From: an uncultured Anaeroplasmataceae bacterium | Lineage (GTDB): Bacteria > Bacillota_I > Bacilli_A > Acholeplasmatales > Anaeroplasmataceae | DNA: 64,000 nt | Assembly (NCBI GenBank): GCA_910579215.1 | Contig: CAJTTN010000003.1 | Span: 1 to 64,000 of the forward strand | Direction of reading: 5' to 3' | Part shown: positions 14,979 through 24,720 of the stretch, piece after piece | How positions within the stretch are numbered: position 1 is the first letter of the stretch | Layout: the number at the start of each line of letters is the position of its first letter | Program-made: the position numbers and the translations under genes | The notes under the pieces: model-generated | What the model saw: the letters and a program-made list of their open reading frames with translations, nothing else | Told to the model about the DNA's origin: nothing | The model's database searches: none

Positions 14979-17191
14979 TATTCTACAAATATTAGGCAAG
15001 GCCAAACAGTTTCTGCATTTCCATTCATGTTTCTAACACTAGAATAAGCCGCATCCATTGTTTCATTTGTCATAATAATTGTAAAATTATTAGATTTTAA
15101 AGAGTTTTTCATAAAATCTGTTATGTCAATGTAATATGTCATAAAGGATTCATTCACGGAAACACATTCTAAATCTGTAATCAGTACACAATCTTTATTT
15201 GGATCATAAAGCTTAGCCTCATATGGGTAGGTAGAAATAGGATATTCTCCTGTGCTATCCCAAGCTAATTCATTATTATTTGTAGGATTATTAATATATG
15301 GCGCATTTCCCCAAGTTAGTTCAGAGGCTTCCCATTGTAAATCCTCCTTTGCCCAGAAGAAGAAATGCTGCTTAGCACTTTTTGAAGTTGTTGTAATTCT
15401 TAAATACACCCTTGAGGAAGAATTTAATACTGATTTATCTACATTATATTCTTCATAAATAACACGGTTGAAGAGTGGTTCTTCATGAGATCCCTTAAAA
15501 TAGAAATATCCTACTGGACTAATTGTACTTTCATAATTTCCACGATTTATATTTCCCTCCTGTGTTGGATAAACATATGTTCCCTCCACTGGATCAAAGT
15601 ATGTTGATTTAGGTGGCATTTCAAATGATTCCCTATCAGACAAAATAGAATTTTCACAATTTTCAAAAGTATTGTTTTTAATCTTAGTACCATCCTTATA
15701 GGTTTCAAAGTACATTGCCGTTTTTACATTTTTAATTGAGTTGCTTTGAATATCAAGCTTATAAACGCCTAAGGAAGGGTCATGCCAAACATAGGAGTAA
15801 AATGCTGATATACCAACACTATCTCCAGTTATGGCTTGAATTTCGTTATTTCTAATAGTGGTATTTGGACCAAACGTAATTCTTATACCAGTTGAGCCAT
15901 CTTTTAAATTTTTAAAAACATTATTATAAATTTGGGTATCTGGTGTACCATAGGAAACTTGAATTCCTCCTGCTGCATTTTCTACCACATTTCCATAAAT
16001 TACATTTCCTGGTCCTGTAGCATCATGTGTAGACCCTGGATTTCCTAAGCCAATTCCTGTTTTAGCAACATTAGAAACTTTATTTTTGGTAAATACATTT
16101 AAAAATTCATCCTCTCCATGCAAGTCCAAAGGCTCGTCCTGACAACCATCCATGGTATTGTTATAAATTAAGTTATTATGTGTAACATAGGATAAAATAA
16201 TCGCATGACGTAGGTAAGGTCCCTTCAATGTGTTATTAGCAACATAATTGTACCTAGAATCAGCAGTAGCACCTACCATGCTAAAGCTTTCAAACCCATT
16301 TCCACGAATTTGAATCCCATATCCTGCTCCACCGCCACCTACATCTGTAGCGTCAGAAATTTCACAATCTACTACACGACAATCTTGTGTTTTGTTTAAC
16401 ACAACTGCATTTTCCTGAAAGTAGGATATTTTACAGTTGCGAATGACTACATTTTGTGTACTTTCTATTGGATCAGAATTCATAACAACTACTTGTGAAT
16501 TTGGAGCATATTGATTTCCTTCAGGATTATTTTTACTAGTATCTAAATCTACAGGCATTTTATCAGAGGGAACCTCTGCTGTAAAGGTAAGATCGCTAAC
16601 TGTAACATTAGAAGCATTCATAATTGCTAATGTGGCTGTTGGCTTCGTTAAATTGATATCCGCATTAAATTTGGAAACTAAAACTGTACTTTCTTTTCCT
16701 GCTCCTTTAATATTTACCTGATTTGTATAAAGATAAATATGAGCAAAGTAGGGACTGCTCAAAGTATTACTAGAAAAATAATACCTACCTGCTGGAAAAT
16801 AAATATAATCGCCTTCCTTTGCAGAAGCTACTGCCTGTCTTACAGCATTAGTATTATCAAAATCCTCATCGTTTGCCTTCGCGCCAAACATCACGACATT
16901 AATACGATTCCCTGTAGCCTCATTCTCCTTTGGAAGCTCATGCACACTACCATCTGTATTGTAAAATCCAGGCTTCTTGTAATCCTTGTTATGTTCCCAA
17001 TCTCCTGTATATTCGTAGTTCAAACCATCTGTATAATTAGGATCTAATTCGGCATCAATTCTATCATCCTTATCCACATTTTGGGTTCCATTATCATCTA
17101 ATTTATCATTTCCATTTGGCTTATCTTTCACACACGAAACCATTGTAAACATAAATAACAAGCCTATAAATATTCCTAAAACTCGTTTCAT
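14978..17191 (-). CDS. Surface lipoprotein with pectate-lyase-type beta-helix and C-terminal module
   Basis: A 737-aa exported lipoprotein. Signal peptide ends in MVSC (Cys20). After a low-complexity charged linker comes a pectate_lyase_3-type start (VVMFGAKANDEDFDNTNAV, about 100-118), then a long right-handed parallel beta-helix with many N-ladder repeats (RGNGFESF, HNNLIYNNTMDG, VIYGNVVENAAGG, PDTQIYNNVFKN) to about residue 540. The last 140 residues resemble a DNRLRE/carbohydrate-binding-like beta-sandwich (RVYLRITT, LTWGNAP, YYIDITDF). It is a paralogue of the preceding lipoprotein and overlaps it as ATGA. Probably a surface lyase, hydrolase or epimerase; catalytic residues cannot be assigned. 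Confidence 0.82.
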   Translation of the reverse strand: MKRVLGIFIGLLFMFTMVSCVKDKPNGNDKLDDNGTQNVDKDDRIDAELDPNYTDGLNYEYTGDWEHNKDYKKPGFYNTDGSVHELPKENEATGNRINVVMFGAKANDEDFDNTNAVRQAVASAKEGDYIYFPAGRYYFSSNTLSSPYFAHIYLYTNQVNIKGAGKESTVLVSKFNADINLTKPTATLAIMNASNVTVSDLTFTAEVPSDKMPVDLDTSKNNPEGNQYAPNSQVVVMNSDPIESTQNVVIRNCKISYFQENAVVLNKTQDCRVVDCEISDATDVGGGGAGYGIQIRGNGFESFSMVGATADSRYNYVANNTLKGPYLRHAIILSYVTHNNLIYNNTMDGCQDEPLDLHGEDEFLNVFTKNKVSNVAKTGIGLGNPGSTHDATGPGNVIYGNVVENAAGGIQVSYGTPDTQIYNNVFKNLKDGSTGIRITFGPNTTIRNNEIQAITGDSVGISAFYSYVWHDPSLGVYKLDIQSNSIKNVKTAMYFETYKDGTKIKNNTFENCENSILSDRESFEMPPKSTYFDPVEGTYVYPTQEGNINRGNYESTISPVGYFYFKGSHEEPLFNRVIYEEYNVDKSVLNSSSRVYLRITTTSKSAKQHFFFWAKEDLQWEASELTWGNAPYINNPTNNNELAWDSTGEYPISTYPYEAKLYDPNKDCVLITDLECVSVNESFMTYYIDITDFMKNSLKSNNFTIIMTNETMDAAYSSVRNMNGNAETVWPCLIFVE

Positions 17192-18768
17192 TCTATCATT
17201 CCCTTCTTTTTTGAAATTATTATGTTGTCCTTTTGTACTGTATAAGGACCATCATTGATATAAATCGTATAGCTACACTCTTCAATTTTATTTTTTATAA
17301 GTTGTGTATATTTCGTACCTCTAGCTACGGTAATTCCATACTTACATCCTATAAAATGATTTTCATAAGCAATATTGCCATAGCCACTCTCATCATGAGT
17401 TGAGCCTGTATTTCCCAATCCCAAACCGGCACCCCTACGAGAACATTTCGCATAATTTTGTGAAAAAACATTTAAAAATTCATCCTGTCCATGAACATCA
17501 AAAGCATCATCTGCTGAATCTAAGACCTTATTTTTATAGAATAGATTGTTATTGGTCATATAAGATAAGATAATTCCATGTCTTATATATGGCCCTATAA
17601 CCTCTACTTCCTCTACGATGTTATAGCAGGAGTCTAATCTTGTATCAATGTATTGAAAATATTCGTGACCATAGCCTCTTATTTCTATGCCATAGCCAGC
17701 ACCACCACCCCCAATATCTGTAGCCTTGGTGATAACGGAATTTGCAATTTTACAATTTCTAGTACAATAGAGCCGAATGCCATCATACTGAAAATATTCA
17801 ATATACACATTTTGAATATAAATATTTTCTGTAAGACCTTGTATACTAGTATTGTAAACAACAATACCAAAGGCTGGGGCATGCTGATTTCCCTCAGGAT
17901 TGTTTGATTTTGTATCATTCATATCCTTCGGAAGACAGGAATCATCCGCTGTAGCCGAAAAGCCTAAATCAGATATCGTAGAATTCGACATGTTTCCACA
18001 AACCAAGGTGGCTGTCTTCTTACCATAAGCCTTGCTTCCATTTTCTCCCTTTTGAAAATCAGAAATTAAAATGGATTGATCCTTACCCTCTCCACGGAAA
18101 TTAACACCAGATGCTAAACGAAGATGAGCATAATAAGGAGATGTGACTATTGCTGTTTTAAAATAATATTTTCCTCTAGGAACAAACACCTCATCTCCTG
18201 GCTTGGCAGAAGCTATAGCATTTTGAAAGGCTAACGTATTATCAAAGGCTATATCGTTGGGTCTTGCACCAAAAAGTCTAACATTAATACTTTTACCAAT
18301 TGTATGGTTTTCCTTAAAAGCTAAATGCTCTTGGCCATCTTTATCTCGTAAGCCTGGATATAAATATCCTTTATAATAGGGATACTTTTTAGCATTAGCT
18401 TCCTCCATGCTAAAGCGATAATCCTTTGTATAATTGATGCTTTGCAAAGGGGAATTTCCTTTAACAATAACATTAAAGATTTTTTCAAACTTCTGCTCCT
18501 CTAAGGAGGCTATTGCCTTTAACTCAACAGAGGTATCCGATTCCTTGGCCATTACTTTACCTGTAGAGGAAATCACCTCTTCATTTGAAGACTCCCATTC
18601 TATTCTTATCCCATCGATTTCTTCTGGCAAGGAAATATCTTCTTCTATATAGACAGGAAAAGCTATAGAATTTAAAATCTCCTGCAAAACAATTTCTTTC
18701 TCCTGTTCCCTTGAAGAACATGCAAATAGTAAAGGAAACAAAAGAAACAATACTACAACTCTTTTCAT
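17188..18768 (-). CDS. Surface lipoprotein with atrophied Ig domain and beta-helix
   Basis: A 526-aa exported lipoprotein (lipobox LLFAC, Cys17). Residues about 25-105 look like an atrophied bacterial Ig-like domain (IRIEWESSNEEVISSTGKV). From about 150 it has the pectate_lyase_3 opening NVRLFGARPNDIAFDNTLAF and a beta-helix closely matching the next gene (GGGGAGYGIEIRG, DAFDVHGQDEFLNVFSQN, GNTGSTHDESGYGN). It lacks the C-terminal module of its paralogue. The SD is weak; the gene follows the binding-protein stop by 11 bp and may depend on coupling. Likely binds or cleaves the same polysaccharide on the cell surface. Confidence 0.8.
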   Translation of the reverse strand: MKRVVVLFLLFPLLFACSSREQEKEIVLQEILNSIAFPVYIEEDISLPEEIDGIRIEWESSNEEVISSTGKVMAKESDTSVELKAIASLEEQKFEKIFNVIVKGNSPLQSINYTKDYRFSMEEANAKKYPYYKGYLYPGLRDKDGQEHLAFKENHTIGKSINVRLFGARPNDIAFDNTLAFQNAIASAKPGDEVFVPRGKYYFKTAIVTSPYYAHLRLASGVNFRGEGKDQSILISDFQKGENGSKAYGKKTATLVCGNMSNSTISDLGFSATADDSCLPKDMNDTKSNNPEGNQHAPAFGIVVYNTSIQGLTENIYIQNVYIEYFQYDGIRLYCTRNCKIANSVITKATDIGGGGAGYGIEIRGYGHEYFQYIDTRLDSCYNIVEEVEVIGPYIRHGIILSYMTNNNLFYKNKVLDSADDAFDVHGQDEFLNVFSQNYAKCSRRGAGLGLGNTGSTHDESGYGNIAYENHFIGCKYGITVARGTKYTQLIKNKIEECSYTIYINDGPYTVQKDNIIISKKKGMIE

Positions 18769-18779
18769 AAAGCTTACAA

Positions 18780-20753
18780 TTATGCTTTAGTACGATTATA
18801 AGCAGATCTATAAATATCAATATATTCTAAAATATTTGCTGATTCATATGCCTTTTTAATTAAATCAACAGAACTTACACTATTTTTATCAGACCGAATA
18901 TAAAGATAAATCATATTGATTTGATCATCTCCAATAGAAAGAGTGGCTAATCTCGCAGACTCCTGTCTAGTTAGAGAATAGCATGGAGCAGAAAGCTCAA
19001 GTAATTTAGAAGGCTTATTATATCCTAAAGTCAAAACACCTTTTTCCTCATAGAGATCATACCCTTCCTGTGCTTCCTTTGTCATATTTTGATATTCAAA
19101 TCCAATATCTGCCTTATAGCCTATTGGCATACGAATTCCCATAAATTGCTGTCCAAATGTTGCAACATCGCCATTTGTATAGATTTTTGCTTGTTCCATT
19201 AGCCATTTAGATAAGGTTGGAACCTTATCTCCACTAGGCAAGGTATAAAGATTATCAAAATCAGCCATTACTCCTGGAATTCCAAAATTTTGAACATTAC
19301 TACCAAAATCAGTGAAGAAAAAATTAAATAATTCTAAGGCCTTATCCAATTCTTTTCCTGAAGCATTTGCAGATATAGCCCAGCCGTCAATCATAACAGT
19401 TCGAGGAATTTCTATATAATGATGAAATTTATTATCATGCATTCCTTCTAGTGTTGTAACTGGTGGAAGCATAGCCTTAACTGCTCCTGTAGGAGAGCTT
19501 GCAGCTGTAGAAGGGATAAAGTCAAAGGTCATAAAGCCTAATTGCTTTACTGTAGAGTTACCACTAGAGTTTACACTTAAATCAGAGGAATAGAATATAG
19601 AACGGAAATCCGCACTATTGTTTGTATCGTCATAATCTGAATTGATTAAGCCTTCACTAAAAATTTGCTTCAAATAGTCAAAAGCTTCATACACTGCATC
19701 CTGATAAAAGCTAAATTGTAGAGTATTAGATTCATCAACATACCATAATCCTGTATATGTGTTCGTTCCATAAACTCTAGTACCACCAAAATAATTGATG
19801 AGCTTAAAAATTTCTGCTCTTTGATTTTTTGTTCTAAAGAAGAAAGGAACAATTTCACAAGTACCACTTTGACCAGTTGTCAATTTAAATAATGTGTTAG
19901 GATATAATTTCATAACACGCCATAAGGCAACGAGCTCATCAATATCATATTCAGCAGTATCATCAATATAAAGATCACTTCTTTTCTCTAAATTTGGATA
20001 GTTCGTATCAATATATTGTATAAGCTGCTGACGAGCTACCTCTCCTGTAAGCTTACCATTACTAGCAGCTTGATTTTGCAATTCAACTACATTTGCTCCC
20101 TTACGCGCTTTACTTCCCTTCCAATATCCAGTATAGGATACATCTAGGGTTGCCGTTTCTGGTAAAAGCTCATCCGTGTCTAAAAGTGTTTCAATCCAGT
20201 TATTTCTTCCATAAAACACTTTAGAAAATTCATCTAGTTCAGCAACATAAGGTACACTATAGATGCCTCCATCATAGGCTGTAAGCTGTTGCTTAATTAA
20301 AGGATATTCTTCTAAATATTTCATAAAATCAGGTAATTTATCCTTGTACTCTAATAGGTTAATCAGCTTACCTTTTGCACCATACTCCATAAAAGTTTCG
20401 GCAACATTTCCCCCATAAATATGAGCATCCTCAAAATTTGTTGCAGCAGCAATTTGAATCATGTTAGTGGCTGTTTGTCCTTGAACCGTAACATCCTTTA
20501 TAGCAACATCTAAATGATTTGCGATATAATTCCAAGCAGGCTTGATTTGTCCATTTGTATAGATAGAACCATCTGGTAAAGTCACTGGGGTTCCTGTATT
20601 ATATGTCAAGGTTTTTAACGCATTTCCTGTTGCAAAATTAATTTTAAGCTCTGTTTTTCCCTTATTTCCGTTATCCTCTATCTTTGTACGACACCCCACT
20701 AAAATCAAAACCATCGATAATACCAAGGTTAAAGCTAATATTTTTTTTCGCAT
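18780..20753 (-). CDS. Extracellular sugar-binding lipoprotein of ABC importer
   Basis: A 657-aa solute-binding protein with a lipoprotein signal (LVGC, Cys21) and an N-terminal family-1 SBP fold: ANHLDVAIKDVTVQGQTAT, then AATNFEDAHIYGG. The C-terminal half keeps the cluster-D motifs MIDGWAISANASGKELDKALEL and LFNFFFTDFG seen in LplA/YtcQ-type proteins. It is longer than usual for this class, consistent with a large oligosaccharide ligand. SD AGGAGG lies 7 nt before the ATG. Together with the permeases at 26.7-28.6 kb and the ATPase at 24.7 kb it makes the importer of this operon. Confidence 0.9.
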   Translation of the reverse strand: MRKKILALTLVLSMVLILVGCRTKIEDNGNKGKTELKINFATGNALKTLTYNTGTPVTLPDGSIYTNGQIKPAWNYIANHLDVAIKDVTVQGQTATNMIQIAAATNFEDAHIYGGNVAETFMEYGAKGKLINLLEYKDKLPDFMKYLEEYPLIKQQLTAYDGGIYSVPYVAELDEFSKVFYGRNNWIETLLDTDELLPETATLDVSYTGYWKGSKARKGANVVELQNQAASNGKLTGEVARQQLIQYIDTNYPNLEKRSDLYIDDTAEYDIDELVALWRVMKLYPNTLFKLTTGQSGTCEIVPFFFRTKNQRAEIFKLINYFGGTRVYGTNTYTGLWYVDESNTLQFSFYQDAVYEAFDYLKQIFSEGLINSDYDDTNNSADFRSIFYSSDLSVNSSGNSTVKQLGFMTFDFIPSTAASSPTGAVKAMLPPVTTLEGMHDNKFHHYIEIPRTVMIDGWAISANASGKELDKALELFNFFFTDFGSNVQNFGIPGVMADFDNLYTLPSGDKVPTLSKWLMEQAKIYTNGDVATFGQQFMGIRMPIGYKADIGFEYQNMTKEAQEGYDLYEEKGVLTLGYNKPSKLLELSAPCYSLTRQESARLATLSIGDDQINMIYLYIRSDKNSVSSVDLIKKAYESANILEYIDIYRSAYNRTKA

Positions 20754-20755
20754 GT

Positions 20756-21523
20756 TTATCCCTCCTGAACTAATGCATAGGAATCCTGATCAATATAAAG
20801 CTCTGAATCTGGACAAGTTCTTAAGATACTTGCTGGACAGGATTCCGTAATTTCTCCTAATAATGTATTTTTAATTGCATATTTTTTTGTAGGACCTGGA
20901 ACTACTGCCACCTTCTTCTTACATGCTAACAGAGGTGGAATTGTAATTGTTAACGCCTGCTTAGGAACAAGCTCTAGCTTCTCAAAGCAGCCATCATTTA
21001 CTTGCTGGTTTCTACAAACCTCATCTAAGTCCACAGTTTTAACAGTTAAAGGATCCTTAAAATCACAAAATGCTGGATCATTAAAAGCCAAATGTCCATT
21101 TTCTCCAATTCCCAATATAACTAAATCAATTGGCTTTTCGTTAAGAAGCTTTGCATAAAGCTCTAAATCCTCTTCAACAGAAGGCGTAGTCCCGCCAAAG
21201 GGATACCATTTCCCCATGGAGACAAAATTAACTAATCGTTCTTCTAAAAATTTGGTAAAGCTTTGTGGAGCATTTTTATCAATCCCCACATACTCATCCA
21301 TATGAAAGCCTGTCACCTTAGACCAATCTATATCAGTATCTTTTAAATAAGCAAGCATCTCATTTTGAGAAGGAGCACTGGCAAAAATAACTCTTGCTTC
21401 CTTATTTTTCTTAATTGCATCCTTAATAATTTGTTCTATCCTTTTTCCAGCAGAAATTCCCATTTCTTTTCTAGTATTGCTGATGTGAACCTCTAATTCA
21501 CCATATTTTTTTACTACTTCCAT
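20756..21523 (-). CDS. nagB: Glucosamine-6-phosphate deaminase
   Basis: Converts glucosamine-6-phosphate to fructose-6-phosphate and ammonia, feeding amino sugar into glycolysis. Family motifs are visible: phosphate loop SAPSQNEML, HMDEYVGI (74-81), and the active-site loop GIGENGHLAFNDP (138-150). At 255 aa it has the short form typical of Firmicutes. SD AGGAGA precedes the ATG, 10 bp after the second alginate_lyase-family gene. It pairs functionally with nagA at the end of the operon. Confidence 0.95.
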   Translation of the reverse strand: MEVVKKYGELEVHISNTRKEMGISAGKRIEQIIKDAIKKNKEARVIFASAPSQNEMLAYLKDTDIDWSKVTGFHMDEYVGIDKNAPQSFTKFLEERLVNFVSMGKWYPFGGTTPSVEEDLELYAKLLNEKPIDLVILGIGENGHLAFNDPAFCDFKDPLTVKTVDLDEVCRNQQVNDGCFEKLELVPKQALTITIPPLLACKKKVAVVPGPTKKYAIKNTLLGEITESCPASILRTCPDSELYIDQDSYALVQEG

Positions 21524-21533
21524 TTTTCTTCTC

Positions 21534-22652
21534 CTAAAATAATTTTCTTAATAATATTGATCCCCAATGCATCTCTTCATTCTCCATTGTGAACTCTGTT
21601 CTCATACAAATCGTTTTAAAAAAGAGATATAAAATATAATATCCTCTAAAAGGATCGAATGCCTTTATCTGCATATGCTCCCAGGTATGCTTTACATAGT
21701 GTGGTCTAACATTATGATAAGCTCTTACCAAATCTTCATTATCCTTAAATTCATATCCATAATTCATTAATAAGCAAGCACTTTCTAATAGCATTTTAAG
21801 TCCCATAGTTGTATAGCTCTTAGACTTCGTTCTTACCAATTCATAAGGCAACTCTCCTTTAGAATCAATTTGCTCGTGTAATCTTCTTAGTAACCGCTGA
21901 TAATATCTTTCTACTAATGCTTTCTCTTCTTGAATAAAGCAAGAGATATTTAATATGAGTAAATCATATAAGGAACCTTGATTGTTTTTACGATTTCCTT
22001 CGATAATGCCTTGTTCTGAGGAAAGCAGCCAACTTAAAAATTCTTGATGCCATACGCGCATCTCCTGATAGAAGCTTGTTGGGAGTTTCCCTTTTTCATT
22101 TAAGATTCTCAGCAAATTTAATGCATAGCTATAGCTTGCCGCATAATCAATGATTCCTCCTGGTTCTCCATCATTAACTCCGGGAATACATTGAGCATAT
22201 CTCAAATTTGGATTCATTTTCGTGTTTTCTTCTATAAACCAAAAGCTATTATATTTCACAACAATATCTAGATACTTCTCCTCATTAGTAAAATAATAAA
22301 GAAGGGCACTCAGATAGGTTATATAGGTCAAGGTTCTAAGAGATTCCTTATCTCCATGAATTGCTTCTGGATTATCAACGCCATCTCTTTCAACATAGGG
22401 AAGACCATCCACAGTATCTGGATTTGGCCAATGATATATAGAACAAGACATGTAATCATGTGGATTTTTACTTGGTGCTAAATGCTTTTTTTCTGTAACA
22501 CTATGGATTCCCATAGCAAGTCCCTCTGTCAATAGCTCGTCCAAATGCTTGATGTCCATACAATTCAGTTCATGCTTAAGCTTTTCTAGATCATCCTCCT
22601 GAAACATATAAAGATTATTTACGATCTCATTAAAATAGTTTTGTATTCTCAT
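21534..22652 (-). CDS. Alginate_lyase-family polysaccharide lyase, cytoplasmic, copy 2
   Basis: A 372-aa (alpha/alpha)-barrel protein of the alginate_lyase Pfam family, which includes PL5-type and glucuronan lyases. Signature blocks are HDYMSCSIYHWPNPDTVDGL, MNPNLRYAQCIPG and KNNQGSLYDL, containing the conserved Trp-Pro-Asn-Pro-Asp, Asn-Pro-Asn and Asn-Asn...Tyr-Asp residues. There is no signal peptide, so it should act in the cytoplasm on imported oligosaccharides. It overlaps its paralogue upstream by 4 nt. Cleavage by beta-elimination beside a uronic acid is the expected reaction; the sugar specificity is unknown. Confidence 0.85.
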   Translation of the reverse strand: MRIQNYFNEIVNNLYMFQEDDLEKLKHELNCMDIKHLDELLTEGLAMGIHSVTEKKHLAPSKNPHDYMSCSIYHWPNPDTVDGLPYVERDGVDNPEAIHGDKESLRTLTYITYLSALLYYFTNEEKYLDIVVKYNSFWFIEENTKMNPNLRYAQCIPGVNDGEPGGIIDYAASYSYALNLLRILNEKGKLPTSFYQEMRVWHQEFLSWLLSSEQGIIEGNRKNNQGSLYDLLILNISCFIQEEKALVERYYQRLLRRLHEQIDSKGELPYELVRTKSKSYTTMGLKMLLESACLLMNYGYEFKDNEDLVRAYHNVRPHYVKHTWEHMQIKAFDPFRGYYILYLFFKTICMRTEFTMENEEMHWGSILLRKLF

Positions 22653-23755
22653 TTTTCACCTCCGTATATATCAACTAAAATTATGTACTGTAAACTTTTT
22701 GCCTTTTTTAAAGAAAAGTCTTTTATACCAAAATATTGTCTAGCACAATAGTAAAAATAATTGTCATACAGCTTCGTAAAGGGCTTTGCTTGATTAAATC
22801 TCCATTTCAAATGCTCTTTCTCATAAAATTCTACAGCTCTTGAGAGCAAGGAATAATTCTTCAAATTTAAGCATAAAAGTTTACCTATTTCTATAAAAAG
22901 CTTTAAATTCATAAAATAATAATTTTGTGAATTTACTCTTTTCAATTCTAAAGGCATTTCTCCATTAGGTAAAATCTGCTCCTTCATCCGTAAGGGATAT
23001 CTTGTCTTAACAGTTATCATCATATAATAATCATCTAAGAATATTGAAATGATAAGCTGAAGATAATCATAAACTAAAGAATGATTATTGGTACATTCTT
23101 TCATTTCCTTACCAAATTCAGATTCTGTAAGCCAATGATTAAATTCCTTTAGCCAAGCTTCTAAGCCTCTAAATAAATCCGATTCCAAAAGTCCTTCACT
23201 TTTTAATCCTTGTAAAATGGAAAGTGCATAGCCAAAGGAAACTGCAAAATCTATAATGCCACCTCTTTGCCCTGTATTTATTCCTGGCATAGCTTGACCA
23301 TGATTTAAATTCGGATTCATTCTTGTACCTTTACGGATAAAAAAGCAATATAAATGTTCCTTCAGTCGTAAATAATATTTTTTACTACGGGTAATATAGT
23401 AAAGCAATCCCAAATAATAAACGGCATAGGATACTTTCCTAAGGGCTAGCTTGTCATTTCTTAAATGCATAGGATTTTGATATCCATCTCGCTTGATATA
23501 AGGAAGTCCATCTTTGGTGTCTGGATTTGGCCAGCTATATATAGAAAAGGATTCATAATCATGCTTATCCTTGACTAAGATCATCTCTTCCTTATAGGTT
23601 ACACTCTGTAAAGGAAGGGAAAGGGCTTCTTCTGCAAGTTTTTGTAATTGCTGAAGATTTTTTTCACTTATTTTTCTTTTGATATTTCTTAATTCTTCTT
23701 CACTAAACGCATATAGGGTATTTACAGGATCTTGCATAAATTCATCAAAGGTCAC
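22649..23755 (-). CDS. Alginate_lyase-family polysaccharide lyase, cytoplasmic, copy 1
   Basis: Paralogue of the following gene (368 aa). It has the same blocks: HDYESFSIYSWPNPDTKDGL, MNPNLNHGQAMPG and TNNHSLVYDYLQL. The Asn-Asn-His of the last block fits the family consensus better than copy 2, which has Asn-Asn-Gln, so this copy is the stronger candidate for an active lyase. Start is GTG at 23755, with GAGGG 6 nt upstream. No signal peptide is seen. Overlap with both neighbours (10 bp and 4 bp) implies coupled translation. Confidence 0.85.
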   Translation of the reverse strand: MTFDEFMQDPVNTLYAFSEEELRNIKRKISEKNLQQLQKLAEEALSLPLQSVTYKEEMILVKDKHDYESFSIYSWPNPDTKDGLPYIKRDGYQNPMHLRNDKLALRKVSYAVYYLGLLYYITRSKKYYLRLKEHLYCFFIRKGTRMNPNLNHGQAMPGINTGQRGGIIDFAVSFGYALSILQGLKSEGLLESDLFRGLEAWLKEFNHWLTESEFGKEMKECTNNHSLVYDYLQLIISIFLDDYYMMITVKTRYPLRMKEQILPNGEMPLELKRVNSQNYYFMNLKLFIEIGKLLCLNLKNYSLLSRAVEFYEKEHLKWRFNQAKPFTKLYDNYFYYCARQYFGIKDFSLKKAKSLQYIILVDIYGGEK

Positions 23756-24233
23756 TTGTATCCCTCTTTCCTTGAAGTAAATTCAACATAAATTTATATT
23801 TAATAAAATAAAACAAATAGTAAACTACAGAATATATAAATGCATAACTAAAGGGTTCTACAGGAAAAGGTACAGAGGATTTATCTAAGCCACCTATTAA
23901 AATGATTAGGCGATTCAATCCCTCATAAATTCCAATGACAATAGCTTTGGTAAGAAAAACCTCCAAAAATGCATATACCCATGTCTTAACTCTTTGAAAG
24001 GAATTCATTTCTCCATATTTTTTCTGAAGATTCAATCTTGTTTTAAAAACTGCTCGAACTATTGGATTTGTAAGCAACACATCACATAAAAAATGTGCTA
24101 AAGGAAGTAAAAGTAATAAATCTAAAAAATCATTAGATACAGAGCTTCCCCATAAAACCAAATAGCATACAAGTCCTGCAAACCATAGACGAACTAAGCT
24201 TGCTTTAATTTCCTCCTTGATTGGAAAGTCCAT
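23745..24233 (-). CDS. Small membrane protein E of carbohydrate operon
   Basis: Unrecognised 162-aa membrane protein with four likely helices (about 12-30, 33-52, 86-104 with an amphipathic lead-in, and 128-150). A basic loop KTRLNLQKKYGEMNSFQRVK separates the halves. It overlaps the previous gene by 29 bp and the first lyase gene by 11 bp. SD GGAG lies 8 nt before the ATG. Its place beside the transporter genes suggests an accessory role in the importer, but nothing in the sequence proves it. Confidence 0.7.
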   Translation of the reverse strand: MDFPIKEEIKASLVRLWFAGLVCYLVLWGSSVSNDFLDLLLLLPLAHFLCDVLLTNPIVRAVFKTRLNLQKKYGEMNSFQRVKTWVYAFLEVFLTKAIVIGIYEGLNRLIILIGGLDKSSVPFPVEPFSYAFIYSVVYYLFYFIKYKFMLNLLQGKRDTSDL

Positions 24234-24720
24234 GAGCTTCTCTCCTTCTAATTATGATTTCTGCTATAAACATACCTATTTCTATAAACCCAAATACTAA
24301 AGCAAGAATAATGAAATTTACAGAATCATCTATTGCATATACTATCTTAATAGAATCCTCATAGGAATATCCACCATTCAAAGCAGTTTGATAGTAGATA
24401 TCTGAATGCATTAAAACAATATAAACAATCATAATTGTCGTTGTTAGCAAAAATAAAAGAACAGAGAAAATATAGTATTTTCTTTTTTCATTTAATCTCA
24501 TCAGGCTAACCGCAGTCAAAACTAAGGCTATCTGATTGATAAATGTAAATATTGCCACCGTAGAGGATACCTTATAGGCTGCCTCATTATGTATTCTTCC
24601 AAAAGCCACCTGAGTTAAAGCATTAATCATAGCTAAAATAACCATAAGCTTTTGTAGAGTAAATCCCGATTTACTTGTATAAAATAAGGATGAAACCTTA
24701 TGTTTAAGAACGCTCAGCAT
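24205..24720 (-). CDS. Small membrane protein D of carbohydrate operon
   Basis: Unrecognised 171-aa protein with four predicted membrane helices (about 24-41, 53-73, 84-104, 132-154) and charged ends (KHKVSS at the N-terminus, IIRRREAHGLSNQGGN at the C-terminus). The loop between helices 3 and 4 is acidic and tyrosine-rich (HSDIYYQTALNGGYSYEDS). A GGGGG SD lies 6 nt before the ATG inside the ATPase gene, which it overlaps by 17 bp. Similar in size and topology to protein B at 26.2 kb, without clear sequence identity by eye. Confidence 0.7.
   Translation of the reverse strand: MLSVLKHKVSSLFYTSKSGFTLQKLMVILAMINALTQVAFGRIHNEAAYKVSSTVAIFTFINQIALVLTAVSLMRLNEKRKYYIFSVLLFLLTTTIMIVYIVLMHSDIYYQTALNGGYSYEDSIKIVYAIDDSVNFIILALVFGFIEIGMFIAEIIIRRREAHGLSNQGGN

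Noticed and set aside
17685..17918. Frames of 77-84 codons on both strands within a beta-helix lipoprotein gene
   Set aside because: They lie wholly inside a gene with signal peptide, lipobox and beta-helix repeats; no SD or family resemblance of their own.
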